DNA of 33,977 bases from Bacillota bacterium (GCA_018818595.1 JAHIRM010000029.1:1-33977), one strand, 5' to 3'. Shown: positions 1-8,973, counted from the stretch's first letter. Numbers and translations are program-made. The notes: generated by a model from the letters alone, not told the origin.

Positions 1-57
1 GAACCCACGAGTGTCGGAGCCACAATCCGATGCGTTAACCCCTTCGCCACAACCGCC
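1..57 (-). tRNA. tRNA-His (GTG), 3' end cut by the window edge
   Basis: Read on the minus strand this begins with an extra G (position 57), the G-1 typical of tRNA-His, followed by acceptor strand GCGGTTG, D-stem GCG/CGC, anticodon stem TCGGA/TCCGA and loop TTGTGGC with anticodon GTG. The sequence runs out in the T-arm, so the 3' acceptor strand and CCA lie outside the window. Its own promoter lies just upstream (79-107). Confidence 0.95.
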
Positions 58-78
58 ATGTAGTTTTTCGCAATTTAT

Positions 79-107
79 AGTTTACTAAATTGGCACTTAA
101 AAGTCAA
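79..107 (-). promoter_or_regulatory. promoter of tRNA-His
   Basis: The minus strand shows TTGACT (102-107), a 17-base spacer and TAAACT (79-84). The predicted start of transcription is about 15 bases before the mature tRNA 5' end. Confidence 0.6.
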
Positions 108-142
108 GCGTTATTTGCTATAAGTTTCAGATATAAGAAAAA

Positions 143-172
143 AAGATTTGTATTTTCAACAATACAAATCTT
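143..172 (-). terminator. rho-independent terminator of the degV-like gene
   Basis: A perfect 12-bp stem (AAGATTTGTATT / AATACAAATCTT) with a 6-base loop lies 9 bases after the stop codon. On the minus strand it is followed by a T-rich run. Confidence 0.85.
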
Positions 173-180
173 ATCATTAT

Positions 181-1029
181 TTATTCTGCTACAATTGCTA
201 TTCCAAAACCCTGATCCCCTAAGTGAACAAAAAAGACGGGACTTACATAATCAGTAAGATGCAATTGTATTTTTGGATATTTTTCATTAATTTCATTTTT
301 CATTTTTTCTGCCCATTCAATACGATTCATATGAATAATGTCAACGTACACATGGTCATATTTTTCGTAAAAATCTTTAATAAATGTCATGAAGTAATCA
401 TAACATGCAATATTTGTTCGTTCTTTTTTTGTTAATTGAAGTTTGCCTTCAATCATTTCAACAATTGGCTTAATTCTTAGAACCGTACCAAGCAATGCCT
501 GAACTTTGCTTAATCTTCCGCCTCTAAATAAATGCATTAAATCTGCAAGTGTAAACATCAATACCGTATTATTAAATAACGCTTGATACCTCGCTGTTAA
601 TTTTAAAAAGGTTGTTCCCTCTTCAATCATTTGTGAAAGTAAATTAACACCAAGCGCCACCCCAAAAGAAGCTATTTTTGCTGAATGAACGCTGATTTCC
701 AAATCAAAATCAACCATCGTTTTAGCAATCATTGCTGATTGGTATGTACCACTAAGTTTTTCAGATAAAGTTACAACCAATACATGAGTGTATCCTTCAT
801 TAAAATATTCTTGATATAATTTTAAGAATTTTCCTGGGGAAGGTTGACTTGTCGTCATTTTTTTTGCTGTATGTAAATATTTTTTCATATCTTCTGTTGA
901 TAAATCGGGCTCAATGTAATCAATTCCATCGATGGTTACACCAAGTGGTGCAACTTTTACAAAAGGATAATTAGCAATTTCTTCTCTTGTTAATGTAGTG
1001 CTATCAATCAATAATCCAATTTTTTCCAT
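181..1029 (-). CDS. DegV family fatty-acid-binding protein
   Basis: A 282-aa protein of normal DegV length. DegV/FakB proteins bind a long-chain fatty acid in the cytoplasm and, in Firmicutes, present it to the FakA kinase for phospholipid synthesis. Seen: the N-terminal DST motif (residues 9-11), TTSQPSPG (59-66) and LSGTYQS (92-98), which line the ligand carboxylate site, and a later RGGRLS motif. The start is supported by AGGAG upstream of ATG. It is a single-gene unit with its own promoter (1074-1102) and terminator (143-172). Which fatty acid it binds cannot be read from the sequence, and no FakA kinase is in the window. Family assignment is secure; the FakB role is inferred. Confidence 0.93.
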   Translation of the reverse strand: MEKIGLLIDSTTLTREEIANYPFVKVAPLGVTIDGIDYIEPDLSTEDMKKYLHTAKKMTTSQPSPGKFLKLYQEYFNEGYTHVLVVTLSEKLSGTYQSAMIAKTMVDFDLEISVHSAKIASFGVALGVNLLSQMIEEGTTFLKLTARYQALFNNTVLMFTLADLMHLFRGGRLSKVQALLGTVLRIKPIVEMIEGKLQLTKKERTNIACYDYFMTFIKDFYEKYDHVYVDIIHMNRIEWAEKMKNEINEKYPKIQLHLTDYVSPVFFVHLGDQGFGIAIVAE

Positions 1030-1073
1030 AAAATCTCCTAATTTCTTTAATAAATTACTCTACCACACGTAAT

Positions 1074-1102
1074 ACTTTATCAAATCGATAAAAACATGTC
1101 AA
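1074..1102 (-). promoter_or_regulatory. promoter of the degV-like gene
   Basis: The minus strand shows a consensus -35 TTGACA (1097-1102), a 17-base spacer and TAAAGT (1074-1079), about 45 bases before the start codon. Confidence 0.65.
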
Positions 1103-1138
1103 GATAAATACGATGTTTTTTTACTTAATTCAAAAAAA

Positions 1139-1169
1139 AGGGGCAAATCCAAGATATGGATTTGCCCCT
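1139..1169 (-). terminator. terminator of the nucleoside ABC transporter operon
   Basis: A perfect 12-bp GC-rich stem (AGGGGCAAATCC / GGATTTGCCCCT) with a 7-base loop is followed on the minus strand by eight T residues. It lies 7 bases after the last permease gene of the operon. Confidence 0.93.
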
Positions 1170-1176
1170 AAAAAAA

Positions 1177-2142
1177 TTATCTTTTTCCGGAATCGTAAGG
1201 CTCTCCCGCTGCAAGAGGTGCGGCGCTTTTTTTCGAAACAAAAGCTAGTACTACAAGTGTTGCAACATAAGGAATCATAGAGTATATTTCAGAGGTTAAA
1301 TTAAAATTATTTAAAAACGAGATAACATAATACGAACTTGAAATTACTCGCATCGCTCCAAAGAATAAGGCAGCATAAATAATTTTGCTTGGTTTCCAGT
1401 TACCAAATATCAATACCGCAAGTGCTAGGAATCCAAAACCAGCAACGGTCGCATTAAAGTTTGCTGCAAAACTAAGAACGAATATTACACCGCCCATTCC
1501 AGCAAGAGCTCCCGATACCATGACTCCAGCATATCGAATTCGGTAAATATTGATTCCTAACGAATCTGCAGCTTGAGGATTTTCACCACAACTTCTTAAC
1601 CTTAGACCTTGTTTTGTTTTATAAAGAACAATCACTGCAATAATAAAGATTAAAATACCTACATAAGTTGATAAATAGGCTCCTTTAAAGAAAATATCTC
1701 CAATAATCGGAATATCAGACAAAATTGGAACTTCTCTAATCTTGTAAGATCCTTGAATCGTGACTTTTTGTGTTCCAAGAAATGTACGCGCCATGAAGAT
1801 TGCAAATGCAGGTGCAAACATATTTAACGCTGTTGCACTGATGATTTGATTTGCTTTCATGTTTACTGCTGCGAATGCATGAAAAAGCGAGAATAGGATT
1901 CCAACAAAAGCTCCAATCAGCAAGCCTAATAAAGCTATGATTTGCAAGTTTAATGAGGTTTTTTCCAATTGTTGAATTGCAATCGCACCAACAAAAGCTC
2001 CCATTAACATAATTCCTTCAAGTGCAATATTTACAACACCGCTTCTTTCGCTAAACAGCGCTCCAAGCGCTACTAACGCCAGCGGAACGGCGGAGGCAAT
2101 TACAAGAGGTAATAAATAATATAAAATATCAATAAATGTCAT
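1177..2142 (-). CDS. nucleoside-type ABC transporter permease 2 (NupQ/YufQ-like)
   Basis: A 321-aa integral membrane protein of the BPD_transp_2 type (LivH/RbsC/NupQ permeases) with about nine hydrophobic segments. The motif LFSERSGVVNIALEGIMLMG near residues 28-47 is characteristic of the second permease of BMP/nucleoside importers, as are SCGENPQAADSLGI and AGMGGV further on. It pairs in the membrane with the product of the gene at 2142-3512 to form the translocation pore. Its start codon overlaps the stop of that gene by one base (TAATG), so the two are translationally coupled. It is the last gene of the operon and is followed directly by a strong terminator. The family is clear; nucleosides are the likely but unproven substrate. 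Confidence 0.9.
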   Translation of the reverse strand: MTFIDILYYLLPLVIASAVPLALVALGALFSERSGVVNIALEGIMLMGAFVGAIAIQQLEKTSLNLQIIALLGLLIGAFVGILFSLFHAFAAVNMKANQIISATALNMFAPAFAIFMARTFLGTQKVTIQGSYKIREVPILSDIPIIGDIFFKGAYLSTYVGILIFIIAVIVLYKTKQGLRLRSCGENPQAADSLGINIYRIRYAGVMVSGALAGMGGVIFVLSFAANFNATVAGFGFLALAVLIFGNWKPSKIIYAALFFGAMRVISSSYYVISFLNNFNLTSEIYSMIPYVATLVVLAFVSKKSAAPLAAGEPYDSGKR

Positions 2143-3512
2143 TATTTATCCCCCCCTTCGAGAGAATCATTAGCTTGTTTTACCTTAGTTTCCTTTCGTT
2201 TCATGAAGAATAAAACCAATTTTTGAATAATAAGTCCAAGTGCACTTACATAAATAATGACAGCTATAATAATATCAATAATTTCAGGTTTAAAATTAAG
2301 TAACTGTAAATAATATCCGCCTTGCTGTAGCGATCCAAAAAATAACCCTGCTATCAATACTCCAAAAGGACTACTTAATCCTAACAAACTAATCGCAATT
2401 CCAGTAAATCCTTCAGATAATAAAACATTTTCCGGTTTTAAATTTTTCCCAATAACAAGGAAAATCATCGCACCTGCAAGCCCTGCAACTGCGCCACTTA
2501 TCATCATGGATAAAACAATATTCCGTTTGGCGTTCATTCCAGCATATCTACTTGCTTCACGATTAAACCCAACCGCTTTTAATTCATATCCAAATGTTGT
2601 TTTATTTAGTATAATATACAAAATAATCACAACCACTATAGCGACGATAATTCCGGCATTTATACTTGTATTTGGAAAAAGATATTGCAAATTTAAATCT
2701 GGAGTAGCTGCAGTGGCTTTGATATCCATTGCTCTTGCATAAGATTGATTATAAATATATTTTTTTATTAAATAAGTGTTTAAGTACATTGCTACGTAAT
2801 TTAGCATGATTGCAGATACCACTTCATTCACGTTTCGATATGCCTTTAAAAATCCTGGAATGGCACCCCAAACTGCTCCTGCTATCAAAGCAAAAAGAAT
2901 AGCTACTCCCCAGTGTAATATAGGGCTAATTTCTCCAAGTGCAGACCATTTAACGCCAATATATACCGCTGTAAATGCTCCCATGGTAAGTTGACCAGTT
3001 GCACCAATGTTAAACAATCCTGTTCTAAACGCAAACGCAACACTTAAACCTGTCAAAATTATTGGAACTGAAAAATAAATCATATTCCCAATGCTTTCAA
3101 AGCCTTCGTTAAATCCCCCAATAATGATGATGGAAAATCCTTCAAGTGCTTGAGAAGGATTGACAATAAGCATTAAAATTAATCCGAAAATAAAACCAAT
3201 TAAAATTGCTATGACGCTACCTAAAATATTGATTAAATTTTTATTTTCACTAGAAACATTTTTTCTGTTTTGTTTAAAGTAAAGAAAAATTCGATAGAAT
3301 AGATATTGAAAAGCAACCACAATTAGAATAATTCTATTAATATTCATCCATTCTGTGTTTCCATAAATCGTTTTAGGTAAAAAGAAAATTAAGTAAATTA
3401 AAGCAATTGAAGTAATAATTCCGTAAACGTGTTTAAGAACAAATCGAAGCACCTTTAAAGAAATAGCTTTTAAAGTTTCAATTATAGAGCGAGAGGCTTT
3501 TTCATCATTCAT
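2142..3512 (-). CDS. nucleoside-type ABC transporter permease 1 (NupP/YufP-like)
   Basis: A 456-aa membrane protein, longer than its partner because of an N-terminal extension with extra hydrophobic segments (about residues 20-115). The core contains FAFRTGLFNIGATGQLTMGA, the usual signature of the first permease in BMP-dependent importers, then VNEVVSAIMLNY and GFNREASRYAGMN. The start overlaps the upstream ATPase stop by four bases (ATGA) and the end overlaps the next permease by one base, so ATPase and the two permeases form a tightly coupled unit. The C-terminal tail is charged and presumably cytoplasmic. The extra N-terminal segments occur in several YufP-type proteins and are not in themselves odd. 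Confidence 0.9.
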   Translation of the reverse strand: MNDEKASRSIIETLKAISLKVLRFVLKHVYGIITSIALIYLIFFLPKTIYGNTEWMNINRIILIVVAFQYLFYRIFLYFKQNRKNVSSENKNLINILGSVIAILIGFIFGLILMLIVNPSQALEGFSIIIIGGFNEGFESIGNMIYFSVPIILTGLSVAFAFRTGLFNIGATGQLTMGAFTAVYIGVKWSALGEISPILHWGVAILFALIAGAVWGAIPGFLKAYRNVNEVVSAIMLNYVAMYLNTYLIKKYIYNQSYARAMDIKATAATPDLNLQYLFPNTSINAGIIVAIVVVIILYIILNKTTFGYELKAVGFNREASRYAGMNAKRNIVLSMMISGAVAGLAGAMIFLVIGKNLKPENVLLSEGFTGIAISLLGLSSPFGVLIAGLFFGSLQQGGYYLQLLNFKPEIIDIIIAVIIYVSALGLIIQKLVLFFMKRKETKVKQANDSLEGGDK

Positions 3513-5035
3513 AATGTTTTCCCCCTCTTAGAACCCGCCATATATAATCCTAATTCGTTTTCTGTTACAACGTTTGGATCAAATTCTCCAACAATTTGAC
3601 CTTCATACATGACCATAATACGGTCTGATACATTCATTACTTCATCTAGTTCTAAAGATATTAATAAAATAGCTTTTCCTTCGTCTCTTAAAGAAATTAA
3701 TTGTTTGTGAATGTACTCAATTGCGCCAACATCCAGACCTCTGGTCGGTTGAACAGCGATTAACAAATCATTGTCTCGTGAAATTTCTCGGGCAACAATA
3801 GCTTTTTGTTGATTTCCACCGCTCATACTTCTCACTGAAGTAATAGGCCCTCTTCCACTTCGAATATCGAATTGTTTTATTAAATCTATAGCGTTAAGTC
3901 TGATTTCAGAAAAATTAAGAAAATGTTTTTTTTGAAATCGATCTGTAAAATATGTTTCTAAAATTAAATTTTCTTCTAAACTATAATCTAATACCAACCC
4001 ATGTTTGTGTCTATCTTCTGGAATGTGTGAAATTCCTGCATTGTTTCGCTCACGAACGGAACAATGAGTAATATCAATTCCATTCAAAATAATAGACCCA
4101 TCATTTAAATTTGATAATCCTGTTAATCCTTCTACTAATTGAGATTGCCCATTGCCTTCAATCCCTGCGATGCATAAAATTTCACCTTTTCGAACATTAA
4201 AACTTACATCTTTAACAGAGTGCTTGTTTAAGATGTGATTATATACATTTAAATTTGTAACTTCTAAAACAATTTCTTGTGGTTTTGCCAATTCTTTGGT
4301 TACGGTAAATTGCACTTTCCTTCCAACCATCATTTCTGCCATTTTCTCAACAGAAGTCTTATTAACGTCAACCGTTCCAATGTATTTTCCTTTTCTTAAT
4401 ACAGTACAACGATCGGCAACAATTTTTATCTCATTTAATTTATGTGTAATTAAAATGATTGATTTCCCTTCTTTAGCAAGACCTTTCATGATTCCCATGA
4501 GTTCTTCAATCTCTTGTGGAGTTAAAACTGCGGTCGGCTCATCAAAAATTAAAATGTCAGCATCTCTATAAAGCATTTTTAGAATTTCAACTCGTTGTTG
4601 CATCCCAACACTAATGTTAGAAATGAGTGCATTAATATCTACTTTCAGGTTATACTGTTCGCTTAATTTAGTAATTTTGCTTTCAGCCTTATCATATTTT
4701 AAAAAGCCAAATTTTGTATCTTCAAATCCTAAAATAATGTTTTGAGTTACAGTAAAATTATGGACTAATTTAAAATGTTGATGGACCATACCGATTCCAT
4801 AATTATTTGCATCATTTGGATTTTGGATTTTTACTTCTTCACCTCTTACTTTGATGATTCCTTCTTCCGGACGATAAAGGCCAAATAAGATACTCATTAA
4901 AGTGGACTTCCCTGCACCGTTTTCCCCAAGCAAAGCGTGAATTTCACCTTTTTTAAGTTGAAGCGTCACATTATCATTAGCTCGAATTCCAGGAAAATCT
5001 TTAGTGATATTTATCATTTCAACAATGTAATCCAT
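3509..5035 (-). CDS. nucleoside-type ABC transporter ATP-binding protein (NupO/YufO-like)
   Basis: A 508-aa tandem-cassette ABC ATPase of the RbsA/NupO type that would energise the two permeases downstream. The first cassette has Walker A GENGAGKST (37-45), the signature ISVGMQQR (141-148) and LIFDEPTAVLTPQE. The second has a degenerate P-loop (GIEGNGQSQL) but a good signature (SGGNQQKAIVARE). This asymmetry is normal for the family. The gene lies 131 bases after the binding-protein gene, with a weak hairpin between them (5116-5146), and overlaps the next gene by four bases. The TGA in that overlap is used as stop, which is useful evidence for the genetic code. Confidence 0.93.
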   Translation of the reverse strand: MDYIVEMINITKDFPGIRANDNVTLQLKKGEIHALLGENGAGKSTLMSILFGLYRPEEGIIKVRGEEVKIQNPNDANNYGIGMVHQHFKLVHNFTVTQNIILGFEDTKFGFLKYDKAESKITKLSEQYNLKVDINALISNISVGMQQRVEILKMLYRDADILIFDEPTAVLTPQEIEELMGIMKGLAKEGKSIILITHKLNEIKIVADRCTVLRKGKYIGTVDVNKTSVEKMAEMMVGRKVQFTVTKELAKPQEIVLEVTNLNVYNHILNKHSVKDVSFNVRKGEILCIAGIEGNGQSQLVEGLTGLSNLNDGSIILNGIDITHCSVRERNNAGISHIPEDRHKHGLVLDYSLEENLILETYFTDRFQKKHFLNFSEIRLNAIDLIKQFDIRSGRGPITSVRSMSGGNQQKAIVAREISRDNDLLIAVQPTRGLDVGAIEYIHKQLISLRDEGKAILLISLELDEVMNVSDRIMVMYEGQIVGEFDPNVVTENELGLYMAGSKRGKTL

Positions 5036-5115
5036 AGCGTTTCACCTCTTCTCGATTATATCATAATTTTATTTTATTTGAATAGAAAATAGTGAAATTA
5101 ATCCTCCAAATAATA

Positions 5116-5146
5116 AAAGATTGAACTCATTACAAGTCCAATCTTT
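5116..5146 (-). terminator. intercistronic hairpin, possible partial terminator
   Basis: An 8-bp stem AAAGATTG / CAATCTTT continues as three more pairs after one mismatch. On the minus strand it is followed by TTTTATTATTT. It sits between the binding-protein gene and the ATPase gene, so it could reduce transporter expression relative to the binding protein. Confidence 0.55.
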
Positions 5147-5166
5147 ATTTTTAATCAATTAAAAAT

Positions 5167-6348
5167 TTATTTTTTCTTTGTGAAAAAGAATACTGCTCCA
5201 GCGATTCCAACAACTGCAATACCGATAACTATATAAATCCATGCATTTGAAGGTTCGACAATACCAAGAATAGTATTTTCTGAAGGATAGTCTGTAGCAT
5301 CTCCCAAGAAAGTTACTAAATCAGTATAATTTGCAGGAACAACTACAGTTCCATCAACTAATTTAGCATAAATTGCGTCGTATTGTGCTTGTGTAAAGGT
5401 TGTAAATCTTGAAGTATCCATTGGAAGTCCAACTCCATCATTTTCAGCGCCTTTAACTTCTGTAACTCCACCAACAAATTCGTCATCTAAATAAGCTTGA
5501 AGACCTTGTTGAACAGCGTTTGCTAACATTTTCATAGCAGATGTTAAAACAGTATCGGATTGTCCAGATTGATCAATGTCAACGCCAATCATCATTGCGT
5601 CATTGTCTGCAGCAGCAGCCATAACGCTTGATCCTGCTCCGCCAGCTGCAGCGAATATAATTTCAGTTCCGCTTACATACCAACTTGAAGCTAAGTTTTT
5701 ATGTTCATCACTTGCAGCAAAATCACCAAAATAATGATATGTGTCATTTCCTAATTCAATAGTAACATCTAGTTCATCTGCAGCGTAATAAGCTCCAGCT
5801 ACGAATCCTATTCCAAATTTAACAACTGCAGGAACAGCCATTCCACCGGTAAATCCTAATTTAGTATATCCTTCATAAACTGCAGCGTATCCAGCTAAGA
5901 ATGCTGACTCGTGTTCATTGAAAAGAATACTTAGAGTGTTTGAAGTTGTTTCATAAGTTGCGTAATCAGCAGTATGAGGTTCTCCATCAATTAAAATAAA
6001 TTTTACGTCTGGATAAAGAGTTTGAGCAGCATAAATACTAGATTCGAATAAATATCCAGGAGTAACAACGACTTGAGCTCCACCAGCAATGGCAAGTTCA
6101 ATTGCATCAAGATATGCATCGTCAGAAACTTCTAAAGGTTTATAATATTTGTACGTTAAACTGTTTGTAGTACAAAATTCAATAATTCCTTCATAAGTTC
6201 CTTGGTTAAATGATTCATCATCGATAGTTCCAGAGTCTGTAATCATTGCAATTTCAAATGTTTCGTCCAGTGCATTAACTTCGGTTTTATTTATTGAAAA
6301 TGAAACCGCAAATATCAACGCAAAAACTAATACTAATAATTTTTTCAT
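5167..6348 (-). CDS. BMP/PnrA-family substrate-binding protein with C-terminal membrane anchor
   Basis: A 393-aa extracytoplasmic solute-binding protein of the BMP family (PnrA, TmpC, YufN), which binds purine nucleosides in characterised members. Seen: an N-terminal signal-type segment (about 1-22), then IAMITDSGTIDDESFNQG (from about residue 33), the typical opening of the BMP fold, and later GFTGGMAVP and GVDIDQS. Family members are normally lipoproteins with a lipobox cysteine; here no cysteine follows the signal segment. Instead the protein ends with a hydrophobic helix (about 369-389) and KKK, as expected for a C-terminal anchor. It has a perfect AAGGAGG ribosome site, is the first gene of the operon, and has its own promoter at 6383-6411. 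The family is secure; anchoring by the C-terminal helix is inferred. Confidence 0.92.
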   Translation of the reverse strand: MKKLLVLVFALIFAVSFSINKTEVNALDETFEIAMITDSGTIDDESFNQGTYEGIIEFCTTNSLTYKYYKPLEVSDDAYLDAIELAIAGGAQVVVTPGYLFESSIYAAQTLYPDVKFILIDGEPHTADYATYETTSNTLSILFNEHESAFLAGYAAVYEGYTKLGFTGGMAVPAVVKFGIGFVAGAYYAADELDVTIELGNDTYHYFGDFAASDEHKNLASSWYVSGTEIIFAAAGGAGSSVMAAAADNDAMMIGVDIDQSGQSDTVLTSAMKMLANAVQQGLQAYLDDEFVGGVTEVKGAENDGVGLPMDTSRFTTFTQAQYDAIYAKLVDGTVVVPANYTDLVTFLGDATDYPSENTILGIVEPSNAWIYIVIGIAVVGIAGAVFFFTKKK

Positions 6349-6382
6349 AAATCCTCCTTATTATTTTTGTTGCTTTTATATA

Positions 6383-6411
6383 ATTATAGTTAATTGGACC
6401 TTCTTTGTAAA
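6383..6411 (-). promoter_or_regulatory. promoter of the BMP transporter operon
   Basis: The minus strand shows TTTACA (6406-6411), a 17-base spacer and TATAAT (6383-6388). The implied leader is only about 28 bases, so there is no room for a riboswitch. Confidence 0.7.
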
Positions 6412-6570
6412 GACATTTTGACTAATTATCAAAAAAACAAGGCTTTAATTTTATAAAATAAATCGGCAAGATATTGATTCTCGATAGAAAGTTCATTTTC
6501 ATTATTTATTAAAAAAAATTATGATTTAGTGCCTTATTTCGTGATTTTTGTTTTTAGTGAAAATAAATAA

Positions 6571-6610
6571 AAAATGTCAGCTTTTCTCGAAAGAAAAATT
6601 CTGACATTTT
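6571..6610 (-). terminator. terminator of the EF-G-like gene
   Basis: A perfect 10-bp outer stem AAAATGTCAG / CTGACATTTT encloses a second inner pairing (TTTTCT / AGAAAA). On the minus strand it is followed by T-rich sequence. It starts 16 bases after the stop codon. Confidence 0.85.
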
Positions 6611-6626
6611 TGTTTGTATTTTAATT

Positions 6627-8693
6627 TTAGTTTTGTTTTTTATGATCTTCAATGATTTTCGGAACTAAATTCCCAGGAACTTCTTCATATCGAACAAATT
6701 CTCTTGTAAATGTACCAGATCCTTGAGTCATCGCTTTTAAATCAATCGTATATTTAGTAATTTCTGCTTCTGGAACTTCTGCAACGATTTTTTGATAACC
6801 ATCATCTGCTGGTTCCATTCCAAGTACTCTACCTCTTCTTTTATTCACATCGCCCAAAACATCGCCCATGTATTCATCTTTAACTGTAACGACTATTTTA
6901 TGAATCGGTTCTAATATTGAAGGTTTCGCTGTTTTACAAGCTTCTTTAAATGCAATCCCTGCAGCCATTTTAAAGGAAAGTTCATTAGAATCAACGTTAT
7001 GATATTTTCCATCGGTTAAGATTCCATGAACTCCAATTACTGGAAAACCTGCTAAAATACCGTGTTCTAACGTTTCTTGAAGTCCTTTATCCACTGCTGG
7101 AAAATAGTTTCTAGGAACCGCTCCTCCGAATACTTCTTCTGAGAACTCATATTCTTTATCTGTTGGTTCAAAGCGCATTACAACAACTCCATAATAACCA
7201 GAACCGCCTGATTGTTTAACATATCTACCTTCTGCGGTAGCTATAGCTTTAATCGTCTCACGATATACAATTTGTTGATCTTGAGCTTCTAAGTCTACTT
7301 TGAACATATTTTTCATTTTATCTATGATATATCCTAAATGAATAATTCCTTGTCCGCCGATTAATAATTGACTTGTTTCTTTGTTTCTTTTAATTTCAAA
7401 TGTACTATCTTCTAATTGCAATTTTGAAAGGGCGTTTGAAAGTTTATCCTCATCCGCTTTATTTTTAGGATGAACCGCTAAATACATAGTAGGAGAAGGG
7501 GTTTCGGTTTTAGGATATATAATAATAGCTTTTTTATCTGATAAGGTTGCACCAGTTACTACTCCATCCATTTTTGCTACTGCACAAATATCTCCTGGAT
7601 GAACAACATCAACAGAAATTTGTGTTTTTCCCATGAGCAAGAATAATTGTCCAACTTTTGCAGTCTCTCCCGTGCTCGAAACATAAACTTCTTGATCTTT
7701 TCGTATTGTTCCGGATCGAACTTGCATAATATTAATTGTTCCAACAAAAGGATCAATCATAGTTTTAAAGACATAAGACGAAAAAGGTGCTGAATCGATA
7801 AATTTTCTTTCAACAACATCGTCGCTGTCTACTTTTGTTCCTTTACTTGGTTGTAATTCAGAAATACTTGGAAAATACTCCGATATCATATGAAGTAAAG
7901 TAAGTGGCCCAACGTCTTTTGTTGCAGATCCAACCATAATTGGAACAGCCTCTCCAGAAAGAACACTTAAATGAAGCCCTTTTTTGATTTCTGCCATCGT
8001 CAATTCTTCACCATTAAAGTATTTTTCTAATAATGATTCATCAGAACCGGCAACAGCTTCAACTAAATCTTGGCGGAGTTTTTGAACTCGTTCCATTTTA
8101 TCTTCATAAATTTCTCCATCGACACATGAGTTTCCATCATAAATTCTAGCTTTTAACTCAACGATATCGGCAAAACCACTAAATTCATCTTTTTTCCCAA
8201 TTGGTAAGCAGAAAGGTACTGCTTGTTTTCCCAATCTAGATTTAATGTTTTCTAATACCTCATCAAATTTAACATTGTCTTTATCCATCTTATTGACAAA
8301 AATAATGGCGGGTAATTGATGTTTCCTAATTTCTAACCACATTTTTTCTGCGCCGACTTCAATGCCCTTTGTAGCATCTAAAACCAACACTGCCCCGCTT
8401 GCCGCTTTAAGAGCGTAAGTGACGTCACCAATCATTTCATCAGCTCCAGGAGCATCTAAAAAGTTAAATTTAAAATTCTTAAATTCAATTGGTACAATAC
8501 TTGATGATAAAGAAGATTGTCTTGCTTGCTCTTCTTGAGTAAAGTCGGAAATAGTATTCTTCTTTTCGACTTCGCCTTTTTTTTCTGTACATCCAGATGC
8601 ACACGCCAAAGACTCTATCAAAGATGTTTTACCGCTTCCTAAGTGTCCTAAAATAATCACGTTTTTCAAAAATTCTGTAGAATATTCTATCAT
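6627..8693 (-). CDS. EF-G-like translational GTPase (FusA2-type)
   Basis: At 688 aa this has full EF-G length with all domains: G domain (1 to about 270), domain II (about 300-380), III (about 395-470), IV with VKQSGGSGYYGVV (about 485-590) and V ending in GRVLGMEPADDGYQ. P-loop GHLGSGKT is at 16-23 and G4 NKMD at 134-137. G3 reads DAPGA (80-84) instead of DTPGH, so the histidine needed for GTP hydrolysis in EF-G and EF-Tu is alanine. Switch I reads EEQARQSS rather than the EF-G QERGIT pattern. These differences mark it as an EF-G paralogue (FusA2 or 'EF-G-like' group), not the main elongation factor. The role is unknown; ribosome binding is likely. It is a single-gene unit with GAGGAG upstream of ATG. 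Confidence 0.88.
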   Translation of the reverse strand: MIEYSTEFLKNVIILGHLGSGKTSLIESLACASGCTEKKGEVEKKNTISDFTQEEQARQSSLSSSIVPIEFKNFKFNFLDAPGADEMIGDVTYALKAASGAVLVLDATKGIEVGAEKMWLEIRKHQLPAIIFVNKMDKDNVKFDEVLENIKSRLGKQAVPFCLPIGKKDEFSGFADIVELKARIYDGNSCVDGEIYEDKMERVQKLRQDLVEAVAGSDESLLEKYFNGEELTMAEIKKGLHLSVLSGEAVPIMVGSATKDVGPLTLLHMISEYFPSISELQPSKGTKVDSDDVVERKFIDSAPFSSYVFKTMIDPFVGTINIMQVRSGTIRKDQEVYVSSTGETAKVGQLFLLMGKTQISVDVVHPGDICAVAKMDGVVTGATLSDKKAIIIYPKTETPSPTMYLAVHPKNKADEDKLSNALSKLQLEDSTFEIKRNKETSQLLIGGQGIIHLGYIIDKMKNMFKVDLEAQDQQIVYRETIKAIATAEGRYVKQSGGSGYYGVVVMRFEPTDKEYEFSEEVFGGAVPRNYFPAVDKGLQETLEHGILAGFPVIGVHGILTDGKYHNVDSNELSFKMAAGIAFKEACKTAKPSILEPIHKIVVTVKDEYMGDVLGDVNKRRGRVLGMEPADDGYQKIVAEVPEAEITKYTIDLKAMTQGSGTFTREFVRYEEVPGNLVPKIIEDHKKQN

Positions 8694-8734
8694 ATAATGT
8701 TCTCCTCTCGTATAAAACGCTTTCAGTCCATTTA

Positions 8735-8743
8735 ATTATATCA
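8735..8743 (-). promoter_or_regulatory. extended -10 promoter of the EF-G-like gene
   Basis: TGATATAAT on the minus strand is an extended -10 element, about 40 bases before the start codon. No good -35 is seen; the upstream DNA is a long A/T run. The rest of the 8744-8973 spacer is very AT-rich and holds nothing else I can support. Confidence 0.5.
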
Positions 8744-8973
8744 TATTAAAAAAAAAAATAAAGATTTAAAAATATGGAAATGCATTGCCTTATAAACGGA
8801 AACATAAAAAATAGTAATTCAAAATAAAAATGAATGTTAAAGATAAGACAGTCTATATAACCTTATATATAGATATACATAAAATATAATAACAAAAAAA
8901 TTTTCAAAACAAATAATGAATAATAAACAGAATAATTCCTTTTAATCATTAGGAAATATTAACGATGGTAGTT

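Noticed and set aside
6412-6570. riboswitch or leader structure upstream of the BMP operon
   Set aside because: The promoter at 6383-6411 leaves a leader of about 28 bases, and no purine-riboswitch-like core is visible upstream.
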